Source: JAYTJL01 sp964400155
GTDB taxonomy: Bacteria > Patescibacteriota > Saccharimonadia > Saccharimonadales > UBA10212
Length of the DNA: 62,401 nt
Reading direction: 5' to 3'
Assembly (NCBI GenBank): GCA_964400155.1
Contig: CAYNSQ010000003.1
Coordinates: 1-62,401 of the forward strand
Numbering within the stretch: position 1 is the stretch's first letter; every line of letters begins with the position of its first letter. The position numbers and the translations under genes were made by a program. Shown here in pieces: positions 39,192 to 48,054 of the stretch. A model generated the notes under the pieces. It did not search any database and was not told the origin of the DNA. It was given only the letters and a program-made list of their open reading frames with translations.

Positions 39192-40019
39192 ATGGTATTT
39201 GTGTCAATTTGCCTGTTTCTGCTTGGATTGTGTCTAGGAAGCTTTGTAAACGCGCTAGTATGGCGAGTTTATCAGCAATCTAAAGCCAAAAAGTCCAAGA
39301 GCGACCTATCTATAATTAACGGCCGCTCTATATGTCCAAATTGTCGGCACGTGCTTAATGCTACTGATTTGGTGCCAGTATTTAGCTGGTTAGCTCTAAG
39401 AGGTAAGTGCCGCTACTGTAAAAAGCCTATCTCATGGCATTATCCTGTGGTTGAACTTGTTTTAGGTGTTGTATTTGCTGGCTCCTATATATTTTGGCCA
39501 CAGAGCCTAGATGATTCTGGGCAGGTGGTATTGCTCGGAACTTGGCTGATTAGTTCGGTAGGGTTACTGGCTCTAACTATCTATGATTTTAAATGGATGC
39601 TGCTACCTAATCGTATTTTATATCCTACTTTACTAGTTGCCGGGGTGGGTAGGATGCTATATATTTTGGCGTTTGAGCCTAGTAAGTTGCATGGACTGGT
39701 TAATTGGGGGCTTTCGGTTGCCGTAGCCAGTGGCATATTCTATCTGTTGTTCGAAGCCTCTAAGGGTAAATGGATCGGTTATGGTGACGTTAGGTTGGGT
39801 TTGGTGACTGGCAGCTTGCTTGTTGGTCCACAGGAGGCTCTATTGATGATATTGATAGCATCAATACTCGGAACGATGTTTGTCCTGCCAGCATTTGTTT
39901 CCGGCAAACAAAAACTAGTAAGTAAATTGCCCTTTGGGCCTTTTTTAATCATGGCTACTTTTTTGGTGATTATTTTTGGTGAATCAATTTTGAGTTGGTA
40001 CAAAGAACTAGTTTTATAA
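39192..40019 (+). CDS. pilD: Prepilin peptidase PilD
   Basis: 275 residues with multiple membrane helices. The N-terminal LGLCLGSFVNALVWRVY and the two CxxC pairs (CPNC and CRYC) mark the zinc-binding N-methyltransferase region; the aspartyl-protease sites are in the IYDFKWMLLPN and GYGDVRLGL motifs. It cleaves prepilins before Phe and methylates the new N-terminus. The region 39119-39191 upstream holds short CCTAATTCC-type repeats and no clear promoter. Confidence 0.95.
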   Translation: MVFVSICLFLLGLCLGSFVNALVWRVYQQSKAKKSKSDLSIINGRSICPNCRHVLNATDLVPVFSWLALRGKCRYCKKPISWHYPVVELVLGVVFAGSYIFWPQSLDDSGQVVLLGTWLISSVGLLALTIYDFKWMLLPNRILYPTLLVAGVGRMLYILAFEPSKLHGLVNWGLSVAVASGIFYLLFEASKGKWIGYGDVRLGLVTGSLLVGPQEALLMILIASILGTMFVLPAFVSGKQKLVSKLPFGPFLIMATFLVIIFGESILSWYKELVL

Positions 40020-40053
40020 TGGGCTAACTTGCCTAAAATAACAGTTACGCTTA

Positions 40054-40062
40054 TGCTATAAT
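40054..40062 (+). promoter_or_regulatory. Extended -10 of the minor pilin operon
   Basis: TGCTATAAT; ends 6 bases before ATG 40069, so transcription would begin at the start codon (leaderless). Confidence 0.6.
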
Positions 40063-40068
40063 TAGCTG

Positions 40069-40914
40069 ATGAGGCAGGCCAAAGCTGGCTACACTATTAT
40101 AGAAGTTATGATTGTTTTGGCCATAAGCGGTACGCTTTTAATTGCTGCTATCACTATGTTTAGCGCTAAAAAGGGGGGGGCAGAGTTTACTCAGGCGATG
40201 TACGACATAAACTCCAAGATTCAGTCATACGCAAGTGATGTTAGCGCTGGCGTTTTTGTTGACTCAGACCGGTATAGCTGTAGTATGGACGCTAGTAGTG
40301 GAAGAGCTAATGTAGTTCTAATTGGTTCTGGCACGCAAAATGTTGGTACAAAGAAAGATTGCATATTTTTAGGTAAAGCACTTCAGGTAGCTAAAGATAC
40401 AACAACCATGTCAACCTATACTGTTCTGGGAAACCGTACAAAGATTGTGGGTATACAAAAACTTCCTGTTCTAGTATTTGATGACTCAAAACCTACACCT
40501 ATTCTAATAAATGACCTAGTCGAAGTATACAGGGGTAGTTTTAGTGCTGTAGAGCTATTATGGTCAAGAGTAGATAGTGTAGCCGACCCCGCTGTACCAG
40601 ATGCACCCGAAACAGACCTTGTTGGTATTTATAATAGTTTACAGGGTTCGGATGTGACCTCTTCTCAAACTAGGAGCCAATCGTTGATTATGAAGAGCTA
40701 CGAATTACCAAGTAGCTCAACAACAGATGTTAAGGCGTGCATAGAGCAGACAGCTTGTGTTCGCAAGGACATTAAGAGCTGGTATATGTGCTTTAGAAGC
40801 AGAACCGCTAAAAACACGGCAATACTAGCTGTAAACTCCACACCTGCTGGTATAACCTCTAGCATAATATTTAATAATGACTTAAATCCAACTGCAAAAT
40901 GTTTAACAGCTTAA
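40069..40914 (+). CDS. Minor pilin-like protein (281 aa)
   Basis: Begins MRQAKAGYTIIEVMIVLAIS, a class III-like signal cut after Gly7 with Tyr+1 and Glu+5, followed by a hydrophobic helix and a strand-rich domain with several Cys (YSCSMD, KDCIFL, KACIEQTACVRK, WYMCF). Likely a pseudopilin such as GspH/FimT. First gene of a run of overlapping minor pilin genes, with a leaderless promoter; the next ORF starts 16 bases before its stop. Confidence 0.85.
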   Translation: MRQAKAGYTIIEVMIVLAISGTLLIAAITMFSAKKGGAEFTQAMYDINSKIQSYASDVSAGVFVDSDRYSCSMDASSGRANVVLIGSGTQNVGTKKDCIFLGKALQVAKDTTTMSTYTVLGNRTKIVGIQKLPVLVFDDSKPTPILINDLVEVYRGSFSAVELLWSRVDSVADPAVPDAPETDLVGIYNSLQGSDVTSSQTRSQSLIMKSYELPSSSTTDVKACIEQTACVRKDIKSWYMCFRSRTAKNTAILAVNSTPAGITSSIIFNNDLNPTAKCLTA

Positions 40915-41411
40915 AAAAAATGAATAGCAAAGACATCCGCGGGGATACTATTATAGAAGTAATAATTTGTACTGCTATTATTGGCTTGGCTTTGGCGGCA
41001 GGTTACTCCATGACATCAAAGTCTTTGCGTACTGGTGTTGCCGCAGGACAACGAACAGAGGCGTTATATCTAGCCCAAGGCCAGATAGAATTCATTAAAA
41101 ACGCTGTTAAAACCCAACAAGTTGATAGTTTATACGCTTGTCCGAATAACCAGGGGATAACTAGTTGTACATCCTCCCCACTCCCGGCGTTTTGTATAAG
41201 TAGTAGCGGTGCGTATCAGCAGGATAGATATATTACTGACACAGGTGGTTCTACTCCTACGAGTCATCCTTGCAAAGGCGTTGCTAATACTCAATATACC
41301 GTTTATAACGTTTATGATCCGCAAAAGAAGACTTTTACGACCACAGCTAATTGGACTAGTTTTTCTGCTAATCGCCAAGACCAGCTTAAACTCTATTACA
41401 AGGTGCCTTAA
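40899..41411 (+). CDS. Minor pilin, PilV-like (170 aa)
   Basis: MFNSLKKMNSKDIRG|DTIIEVIICTAIIGLALAAG: cleavage after Gly15 with Asp+1 rather than the usual aromatic residue and Glu+5. The external domain holds four Cys (LYACPNN, ITSCTSS, AFCISSS, HPCKG). The layout is PilV/GspI-like. It overlaps both the previous gene (16 bases) and is 14 bases from the next one. No -10 of its own. Confidence 0.8.
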   Translation: MFNSLKKMNSKDIRGDTIIEVIICTAIIGLALAAGYSMTSKSLRTGVAAGQRTEALYLAQGQIEFIKNAVKTQQVDSLYACPNNQGITSCTSSPLPAFCISSSGAYQQDRYITDTGGSTPTSHPCKGVANTQYTVYNVYDPQKKTFTTTANWTSFSANRQDQLKLYYKVP

Positions 41412-41424
41412 AAAAATAAAGAAT

Positions 41425-42126
41425 ATGAAAATTGTATTAATACCATCCCGCAGTAGAGGCTCAAATGGCTTTACTATAATTGAGCTGCTTATAGCCAGTG
41501 GTGTTTTCGCAACACTTCTCTTGCTTAGCCTATCTGGATTTTTGCAAATAGGGAGATTGTTTTATAAAGGCGTATCAGCTACTCAGACTCAGCAAGTTGC
41601 ACGTCAAGTTATGGATACTATTCAGGCTGACATTAATTTTTCACAAAATTCAAGTGTAGTGGTTGCGGCAGATTCGTCATTCACTGCAAGTGTCAACGGA
41701 GTCAATAGGACATTTACAAGGTACTATTTTTGCGCCAATAAACATCGTTACACGTTCATACAAGGCAAAGTTGTAAACAGTGCAGCCGAAGCAACTATGA
41801 TGAGCACACCACAGGCAGGTTGGCATGATTTTGGGCTTCTTAGAGATCGTATGCCAGGCAATAGCTGCGCCCCGCCATTCACCGGGGCATTTACCGCGCT
41901 AAATAATCCAGTTGAATTACTTAGCGATAATATGAGAATAAGTAACTTTACTGTGGCCCAAGTTGGTGGCGACCCTCTCTACAATGTAAATCTTAAGATT
42001 GCATATGGGAATGATGCGATTTTACAAAATCCAACACTTACGACTGCGACGTGTGATAGTTCACTATCATCTTCACAGTATTGTTTTATCACTAATTTAT
42101 TAACTACTGTCAGGGTAGGTATCTAA
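41425..42126 (+). CDS. Minor pilin, PilW/GspJ-like (233 aa)
   Basis: From ATG 41425: MKIVLIPSRSRGSNG|FTIIELLIASGVFATLLLLS, a canonical prepilin site with Phe+1 and Glu+5. I prefer this start because an earlier in-frame ATG at 41209 would run inside the PilV-like gene and bury the leader peptide. Then a helix with QQVARQVMDTIQADIN, typical for PilW. Its last bases, GGTATCTAA, are also found in front of the second PilX-like copy. Confidence 0.82.
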   Translation: MKIVLIPSRSRGSNGFTIIELLIASGVFATLLLLSLSGFLQIGRLFYKGVSATQTQQVARQVMDTIQADINFSQNSSVVVAADSSFTASVNGVNRTFTRYYFCANKHRYTFIQGKVVNSAAEATMMSTPQAGWHDFGLLRDRMPGNSCAPPFTGAFTALNNPVELLSDNMRISNFTVAQVGGDPLYNVNLKIAYGNDAILQNPTLTTATCDSSLSSSQYCFITNLLTTVRVGI

Positions 42127-43250
42127 ACTCAATGAACCTACATATACGCAGTAAGTTTAGATCTTCTAGTCGCAACCAGTCCGGTCTGGCTTCTATTGTG
42201 GTGGTCTTTACCTTAATAATAATTCTTAGCCTAATCTCTCTAGGCTTTTCTAGGCTTATGGACCGAGCACTACGTACTACTGTCAACAACCAAGCAGGTT
42301 CTGCTGCTAACCTTGCCGCCCAATCAGGCATCAATGATGCCATAACCTACGCACTAGCTAACCCTGGTACTACAGTCAGTGATTGCAACACTCTGCTTGC
42401 AACCGGCCAACCCCTCGCTGATAAAGCCGACATATCCGGTGATAACAATACTCGCTACAGCTGTGTACTAATTGACCCAGTCCCCGACGACATATTCTAC
42501 CAGGGTCTATCTTCTGATAAAGCACAAGTAGTAAAGCTAACCACCATAGACCTAGCCGGCAACCCGGCTAATCTGAGTAAGCTAATGTTCTCCTGGCAAC
42601 TTACCGGTGTTAGTGGACCCACCCACAGCTTTGCTCCCGCCGGCCAGACACTCCCCAGCGAAAGCTCCTGGAATGCCGCTAATAGAGCTCCGGTACTGAG
42701 AGTTACTCTATACCCGGTAGTAGGCAACACTGTACCTAGTATTGCTAATTCACACACATACTATCTATATCCTAATGCTAGCAACTCCCAAGTAGGCACC
42801 ACTAACTACCAAACCGTAGCCAGTGGCAGCATTCAACTGGGTAATTGTCAGTACCCAGTTCCTGCTACTAAAGTCTCTGCCGCTATCTTCACTGGTACTG
42901 CCGAATTTGACTGCAACGTCATAATAGATAATCTGCCCCCAGCTACTTATTACTATGCTAGGATTACTCCTTTATACGAGAAGGCTGACGTAAAGATTAA
43001 AGCTAACGATAGTTCTAACCAAATAGTGCAGTTTAAGAATGTTCAAAGCTCTATAGACGTAACTGCTAGTTCAGCTACTGCTGTTAAACGCTTGCAGGCT
43101 AGGGTAGATACTACCGACCCAAACAACATAGATTCCAGCAATGCCTCCAGCCCATCAGACGTAATACCAGAATATGCCGTTCGTTCGGCCAACGCCATAT
43201 GTAAACGTGTATATGTACCTGATAATCCGCCACTGATATTGGGGTTGGAT
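42118..43250 (+). repeat. Direct repeat copy 1: 1133 bp, constant region of the PilX-like genes
   Basis: No difference seen to 46922-48054 (offset 4804). The left boundary lies within the end of the PilW-like gene (GGTATCTAA), the right boundary in codon 373 of the PilX-like gene. Confidence 0.95.
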
Positions 43251-44846
43251 ATCTCAAGCGCCAATGCCTCACCTAGCTGCAGTAACACCAAAGTAACTTT
43301 GCCACCAGTAGTTACACTAACTGCCAATCCTAAAGGCCCTCTTGATAACGGTAATAGTACGATGCTTGATTGGGGTGTTACTAATTCACCAACTTCTTGC
43401 ACTGCTTCTGGCAGTTGGAGTGGTACTAAGCCCGACACTGGAAGTGAATCTACCGGACCCCTAGCAGGTCCCAATAGCTATACATACACGCTGACCTGTA
43501 GCAACGAGGCAGGTCCTGGTTCGGACTCGGTGACTGTGCAGGTTAATCCGCCTTCTAGCAGCAGCTCTAGTTCTTCCAGTAGCTCATCAAGTAGCAGTAG
43601 CTCAAGCACTAGTTCAACAGGTGGTTCTGGCAGCCCAACTCCTGTTGTTTTTGACTGGGTTAGTACTGGCGATTTGGTTTGGTGGCAGGTGCCTGGCCCA
43701 TACTGCCCCAATGTCAACCCCAGCGGACCTAGCGACGGCGCCGGCCATACATGGTTTATTTGCAGTATAGGTGTTAGAGCTCATCAGGTTGGTGTACCAA
43801 ATCCTGATAATCCCGCCTGCCAATTGACTTCTGATGGAGCGGGAGTGGGGACTTTTGGCAATCAAGTTGGTAACTCGCCACCTGATTGGGGCAGTATGCG
43901 ACAGCTAGGTTGGTATGGCGCTTCAAATTATCAGCCGTCACACACTATTGGCTGGACCTGCAGAAGTACAGTAACGAGCGACTTTGCCCACTGGGAGATT
44001 ACAAGGGATCCTTCTTATCCACCGTCATCGGGAGGAATTAATGATTGCAGGATAACAAGTTGGTATGGACCGGGTAGCCTAAACGACGGTCAACCAGCGA
44101 CTGCTGGGGGTACCTTTAGTCATTGTTACTCTGGTTGTTCTGGTTTTCAGACTATAACTGGTGGATTTGGAGTCTCTTACCCCAACCCATCTAATGGTTC
44201 GGATAACGATGCCCCAGGTAGTGGAGGAATATCTGGATATTACGCAGGAAACGTAGGAACAGGCTGGGGTGGAGTTAGATGCTACTCCGGTAGAGGCGGG
44301 GGTAATGACGAGAGAGCAATATATGTAAATCCGCCTTCTGGCGGTGGAGGGAGTACTTCCTCAACATCTTCAACATCTAGCACCAGCTCTACTTCCTCAA
44401 CATCTTCAACATCTAGCTCTAGTTCTACTGGTGGTGGGTGTTTTATAGCCGGTACTAAAGTACTTACTCCAGATGGACTACGTTCAATAGAGCAATTAAA
44501 AGTTGGAGATATAGTCGAAACCTGGGACTTTGGACTTAACAGAATGGTTGATACCAAAATTACAGAAACCTTTGTACACCAGCAAAAAGAGACCCTCTGG
44601 TTGGTCACGTCTGAAGGCAATGTTACAACAACTTCTGTTCACAGGTTCTGGACAGGTAGTGCATGGGTGAAAGCAGGCGATTTAACACCCGGTATGACAG
44701 TTGTTGATGCTAGCGGTAAGTTTCAGAAAGTGCTTTATAGCATGAAAGGTGCGAAGACTACAGTCTATAATCTGCATGTCGCTAATGCTAATCACAACTA
44801 CTATGCTAATGGTTACCTAGTACACAACATGAAAATAGACCCTTAA
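42132..44846 (+). CDS. PilX-like pilus-tip protein with Ig-like domain and C-terminal Hint domain
   Basis: 904 residues. Residues 20-45 (SGLASIVVVFTLIIILSLIS) are a PilX/GspK-like hydrophobic N-terminus without a Glu+5. Residues about 50-370 are a conserved stem including a fibronectin-like YYYARITPLYEKADVK segment. About 380-470: one Ig-like domain (CTASGSWSG, YTLTCSNEAGPGS). Then a Ser-rich linker (474-497), a Cys- and Gly-rich domain (about 505-735), a second TSS-repeat linker, and at 770-899 a Hint domain: nucleophile Cys770, TSVH block B (about 834-837), VYNLHVANANHNYYANGYLVHN at the end with His898-Asn899, followed by MKIDP. This is the pattern of intein-like (BIL) autoprocessing domains. 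Last of the overlapping minor-pilin genes (5 bases after PilW-like). Confidence 0.88.
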   Translation: MNLHIRSKFRSSSRNQSGLASIVVVFTLIIILSLISLGFSRLMDRALRTTVNNQAGSAANLAAQSGINDAITYALANPGTTVSDCNTLLATGQPLADKADISGDNNTRYSCVLIDPVPDDIFYQGLSSDKAQVVKLTTIDLAGNPANLSKLMFSWQLTGVSGPTHSFAPAGQTLPSESSWNAANRAPVLRVTLYPVVGNTVPSIANSHTYYLYPNASNSQVGTTNYQTVASGSIQLGNCQYPVPATKVSAAIFTGTAEFDCNVIIDNLPPATYYYARITPLYEKADVKIKANDSSNQIVQFKNVQSSIDVTASSATAVKRLQARVDTTDPNNIDSSNASSPSDVIPEYAVRSANAICKRVYVPDNPPLILGLDISSANASPSCSNTKVTLPPVVTLTANPKGPLDNGNSTMLDWGVTNSPTSCTASGSWSGTKPDTGSESTGPLAGPNSYTYTLTCSNEAGPGSDSVTVQVNPPSSSSSSSSSSSSSSSSSSTSSTGGSGSPTPVVFDWVSTGDLVWWQVPGPYCPNVNPSGPSDGAGHTWFICSIGVRAHQVGVPNPDNPACQLTSDGAGVGTFGNQVGNSPPDWGSMRQLGWYGASNYQPSHTIGWTCRSTVTSDFAHWEITRDPSYPPSSGGINDCRITSWYGPGSLNDGQPATAGGTFSHCYSGCSGFQTITGGFGVSYPNPSNGSDNDAPGSGGISGYYAGNVGTGWGGVRCYSGRGGGNDERAIYVNPPSGGGGSTSSTSSTSSTSSTSSTSSTSSSSSTGGGCFIAGTKVLTPDGLRSIEQLKVGDIVETWDFGLNRMVDTKITETFVHQQKETLWLVTSEGNVTTTSVHRFWTGSAWVKAGDLTPGMTVVDASGKFQKVLYSMKGAKTTVYNLHVANANHNYYANGYLVHNMKIDP

Positions 44847-44863
44847 AATGAAAAGGCTAATCC

Positions 44864-45664
44864 ATGGATGATAATTTAAAAGACAAACCAGCCGTTGCAG
44901 TGACTCCAACAGAAACCAATCAGGACTCTGTAGAACAGAGTAAAAATTCTAGTAGTAAGTTCGGTACAAAGAAAAACCTTGTATTAAAGGTCGCAGTCTT
45001 AGTTGTTGTGTTGGTTGGAATAGTTGGGGCGGTTTGGTTATACACTAACCAGACAAAACCCACCTATATTTCATCTACCACAGACAGTAAAAAACCTGTT
45101 ATTTTGAGTATTCCGGGAGATATATCCGGACGAGGGATGAGTTTTGAAAGCCCCGGCTTCTTAAAAGAAGTCAGCGGTGAAAATACAGGTACTACACGCG
45201 GTTTGATTCGTCTTCAGACTAGTGCTAAAGACAATAAATCATTAACAGATACAGCCAGACTATATGCTTATGTAAAAGATTATTCCTCGCCCAGCCTGCC
45301 TAATCAACAATATCTTGATGAACTGGCCAAAACATTTGCACAAGACCCATCAAGCCCAGGTTATAAAAGGGATACCGCATTGTTAAAAGAGGCAGTTCAA
45401 AAAGCCTATATTGAGCCTAGTTTTAGCGCTGAACTTGGAGTCGCCAAACCGTTTACAAATAAGTATATAAAAGGAAATGCTTGGCAAATTGATGTCACAG
45501 CGCATGATAGTTCTGGCTATACATCAGACCACAAAGGGGTCTTGATATATGTAGCAGGTTATAACGGCGTTTATAAGTTGCTAGCCTCGGCTGTCGCATC
45601 CGATTGGCAATCTGATAGCGCTGTTTGGCAGAAGGTTTTGGATAGCATAAGAGTCGACCAGTAG
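44864..45664 (+). CDS. Membrane-anchored protein, 266 aa
   Basis: A polar N-terminal tail of about 45 residues, one membrane helix (about 44-66, LVLKVAVLVVVLVGIVGAVW), then an external domain with FESPGFLKEVSGE and the end VWQKVLDSIRVDQ. The external domain is related to the 234-residue protein at 50381-51085: GMSFESPGF matches GISFEKPKEF and VLDSIRVDQ matches VINSIKVDQ. No known family. Starts 17 bases after the Hint-bearing gene in the same direction, so it may be in the pilus operon. Confidence 0.75.
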   Translation: MDDNLKDKPAVAVTPTETNQDSVEQSKNSSSKFGTKKNLVLKVAVLVVVLVGIVGAVWLYTNQTKPTYISSTTDSKKPVILSIPGDISGRGMSFESPGFLKEVSGENTGTTRGLIRLQTSAKDNKSLTDTARLYAYVKDYSSPSLPNQQYLDELAKTFAQDPSSPGYKRDTALLKEAVQKAYIEPSFSAELGVAKPFTNKYIKGNAWQIDVTAHDSSGYTSDHKGVLIYVAGYNGVYKLLASAVASDWQSDSAVWQKVLDSIRVDQ

Positions 45665-45676
45665 CGGGTATCAATT

Positions 45677-46756
45677 TTGAGCAAACCTAAATCAGTTGGT
45701 GTAACAGCTCAACCAAACATACAAAAATATCAACTGCAACAATCTTGGTACTTAAACTACCTAAGTTCGATGTTGGTTATGTGGCCAATAATTTTGCTAT
45801 ATTTTGTAACACCATATTACAAAGGCTTCCTGGGCAGGGAAACTAAACAAGCAATTATTGCTATGGGGCTTGCTTATACAATCGCAGCACCCCTGGTGTA
45901 TTTAGTTTTTAACAAATCGACTTATCAACCTGCAAAGTCATATATTGCTATTAAATCAATTATTAGACTTGTTCCTGCCTTTTTTGAATATTTAAAAAAA
46001 TTTCCATATAGTAAAAACCTATATTTACCAAAAATTAGCGAAAAAGAACGCGTAGCGATTTTATTCTTAGTAGTTAAGATATTTTTCTTGCCTATTATGT
46101 TGAATTTTCTCTTTATTAATTATCATGCTTTCAGAGATAACTTTCCAGATTTGTTAAATACTGCGAATTTTACAATTGAGAACTTTAACAAAATAATTTT
46201 TCCAATCCTGTTGACTGGAATATTGTTAGTAGATACAGCTTACTTTGTCTTTGGCTATCTTGTTGAGTCCAAAAGTTTAAATAATGAAGTACGCTCAGTT
46301 GAACCCACGTTTATTGGGTGGGCATCAACGATAATTTGCTATCCTCCTTTTGCTGGTTTTATGGCAACCATAGTAATTTGGCATGCCAATGACTACGTAT
46401 TATTTTGGTCAGAAAAATGGACCTTTGTTATGAGAATAGTGGCACTGGTATTGATGACTATTTATACTTTGTCATCTGTCGCGCTTGGTGCAAAGTGCTC
46501 CAACCTAACTAACCGAGGAATCGTTACAAGAGGTCCGTATGCAGTTGTTAGACACCCAGCTTATGTAACAAAAAATTTAGCTTGGTGGATAACCATCCTA
46601 CCGATTATTAGTGTTCCTGTAGCGCTATCCATGGCTTTTTGGTCATTTATCTACTTTATTAGGTCAATTACTGAAGAAAGGCACCTCATACGCGATCCCG
46701 ATTACCAGCTATACTGTAAAAAAGTAAGATATCGTTTCATTCCAGGTCTAATCTAG
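45677..46756 (+). CDS. ICMT/phospholipid-methyltransferase-like membrane protein
   Basis: 359 residues from TTG 45677, several membrane helices (about 28-45, 55-80, 118-145, 170-195, 220-242, 250-272, 300-325). The end has the signature GIVTRGPYAVVRHPAYVTKN, then EERHLIRDPDYQLYCKKVRYRFIPG, as in isoprenylcysteine carboxyl methyltransferases and phospholipid N-methyltransferases (SAM-dependent). The target is unknown. Its place in a pilus locus next to proteins with a C-terminal Cys is intriguing, but a lipid substrate is equally likely. The start is uncertain because there is no Shine-Dalgarno. Confidence 0.75.
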   Translation: MSKPKSVGVTAQPNIQKYQLQQSWYLNYLSSMLVMWPIILLYFVTPYYKGFLGRETKQAIIAMGLAYTIAAPLVYLVFNKSTYQPAKSYIAIKSIIRLVPAFFEYLKKFPYSKNLYLPKISEKERVAILFLVVKIFFLPIMLNFLFINYHAFRDNFPDLLNTANFTIENFNKIIFPILLTGILLVDTAYFVFGYLVESKSLNNEVRSVEPTFIGWASTIICYPPFAGFMATIVIWHANDYVLFWSEKWTFVMRIVALVLMTIYTLSSVALGAKCSNLTNRGIVTRGPYAVVRHPAYVTKNLAWWITILPIISVPVALSMAFWSFIYFIRSITEERHLIRDPDYQLYCKKVRYRFIPGLI

Positions 46757-46921
46757 TATATGTTTTGCGGTGATTTATCTTACTAATTATCAGCAATTTA
46801 CATCTTAGATTAACCATAATTGCCAAAGCCATTGAATGGTTATACCCAGGAGTATATTATTATATACATAAATTGCTTATACTAAAGGATATATTATGTG
46901 TGATTCAATAGTTCTTCTGGG

Positions 46922-48054
46922 GGTATCTAAACTCAATGAACCTACATATACGCAGTAAGTTTAGATCTTCTAGTCGCAACCAGTCCGGTCTGGCTTCTAT
47001 TGTGGTGGTCTTTACCTTAATAATAATTCTTAGCCTAATCTCTCTAGGCTTTTCTAGGCTTATGGACCGAGCACTACGTACTACTGTCAACAACCAAGCA
47101 GGTTCTGCTGCTAACCTTGCCGCCCAATCAGGCATCAATGATGCCATAACCTACGCACTAGCTAACCCTGGTACTACAGTCAGTGATTGCAACACTCTGC
47201 TTGCAACCGGCCAACCCCTCGCTGATAAAGCCGACATATCCGGTGATAACAATACTCGCTACAGCTGTGTACTAATTGACCCAGTCCCCGACGACATATT
47301 CTACCAGGGTCTATCTTCTGATAAAGCACAAGTAGTAAAGCTAACCACCATAGACCTAGCCGGCAACCCGGCTAATCTGAGTAAGCTAATGTTCTCCTGG
47401 CAACTTACCGGTGTTAGTGGACCCACCCACAGCTTTGCTCCCGCCGGCCAGACACTCCCCAGCGAAAGCTCCTGGAATGCCGCTAATAGAGCTCCGGTAC
47501 TGAGAGTTACTCTATACCCGGTAGTAGGCAACACTGTACCTAGTATTGCTAATTCACACACATACTATCTATATCCTAATGCTAGCAACTCCCAAGTAGG
47601 CACCACTAACTACCAAACCGTAGCCAGTGGCAGCATTCAACTGGGTAATTGTCAGTACCCAGTTCCTGCTACTAAAGTCTCTGCCGCTATCTTCACTGGT
47701 ACTGCCGAATTTGACTGCAACGTCATAATAGATAATCTGCCCCCAGCTACTTATTACTATGCTAGGATTACTCCTTTATACGAGAAGGCTGACGTAAAGA
47801 TTAAAGCTAACGATAGTTCTAACCAAATAGTGCAGTTTAAGAATGTTCAAAGCTCTATAGACGTAACTGCTAGTTCAGCTACTGCTGTTAAACGCTTGCA
47901 GGCTAGGGTAGATACTACCGACCCAAACAACATAGATTCCAGCAATGCCTCCAGCCCATCAGACGTAATACCAGAATATGCCGTTCGTTCGGCCAACGCC
48001 ATATGTAAACGTGTATATGTACCTGATAATCCGCCACTGATATTGGGGTTGGAT
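46922..48054 (+). repeat. Direct repeat copy 2: 1133 bp, constant region of the PilX-like genes
   Basis: No difference seen to 42118-43250. Copy 2 begins with GGTATCTAA, the last codons of the PilW-like gene, which have no function here; the copy therefore derives from copy 1. The 165 bases upstream (46757-46921) are AT-rich with possible -10 elements (TATACT near 46877). Confidence 0.95.

Noticed and set aside
44439..44846. Full intein with homing endonuclease
   Set aside because: The 130 residues leave no room for an endonuclease domain, and only five residues follow the domain, so there is no C-extein of note.
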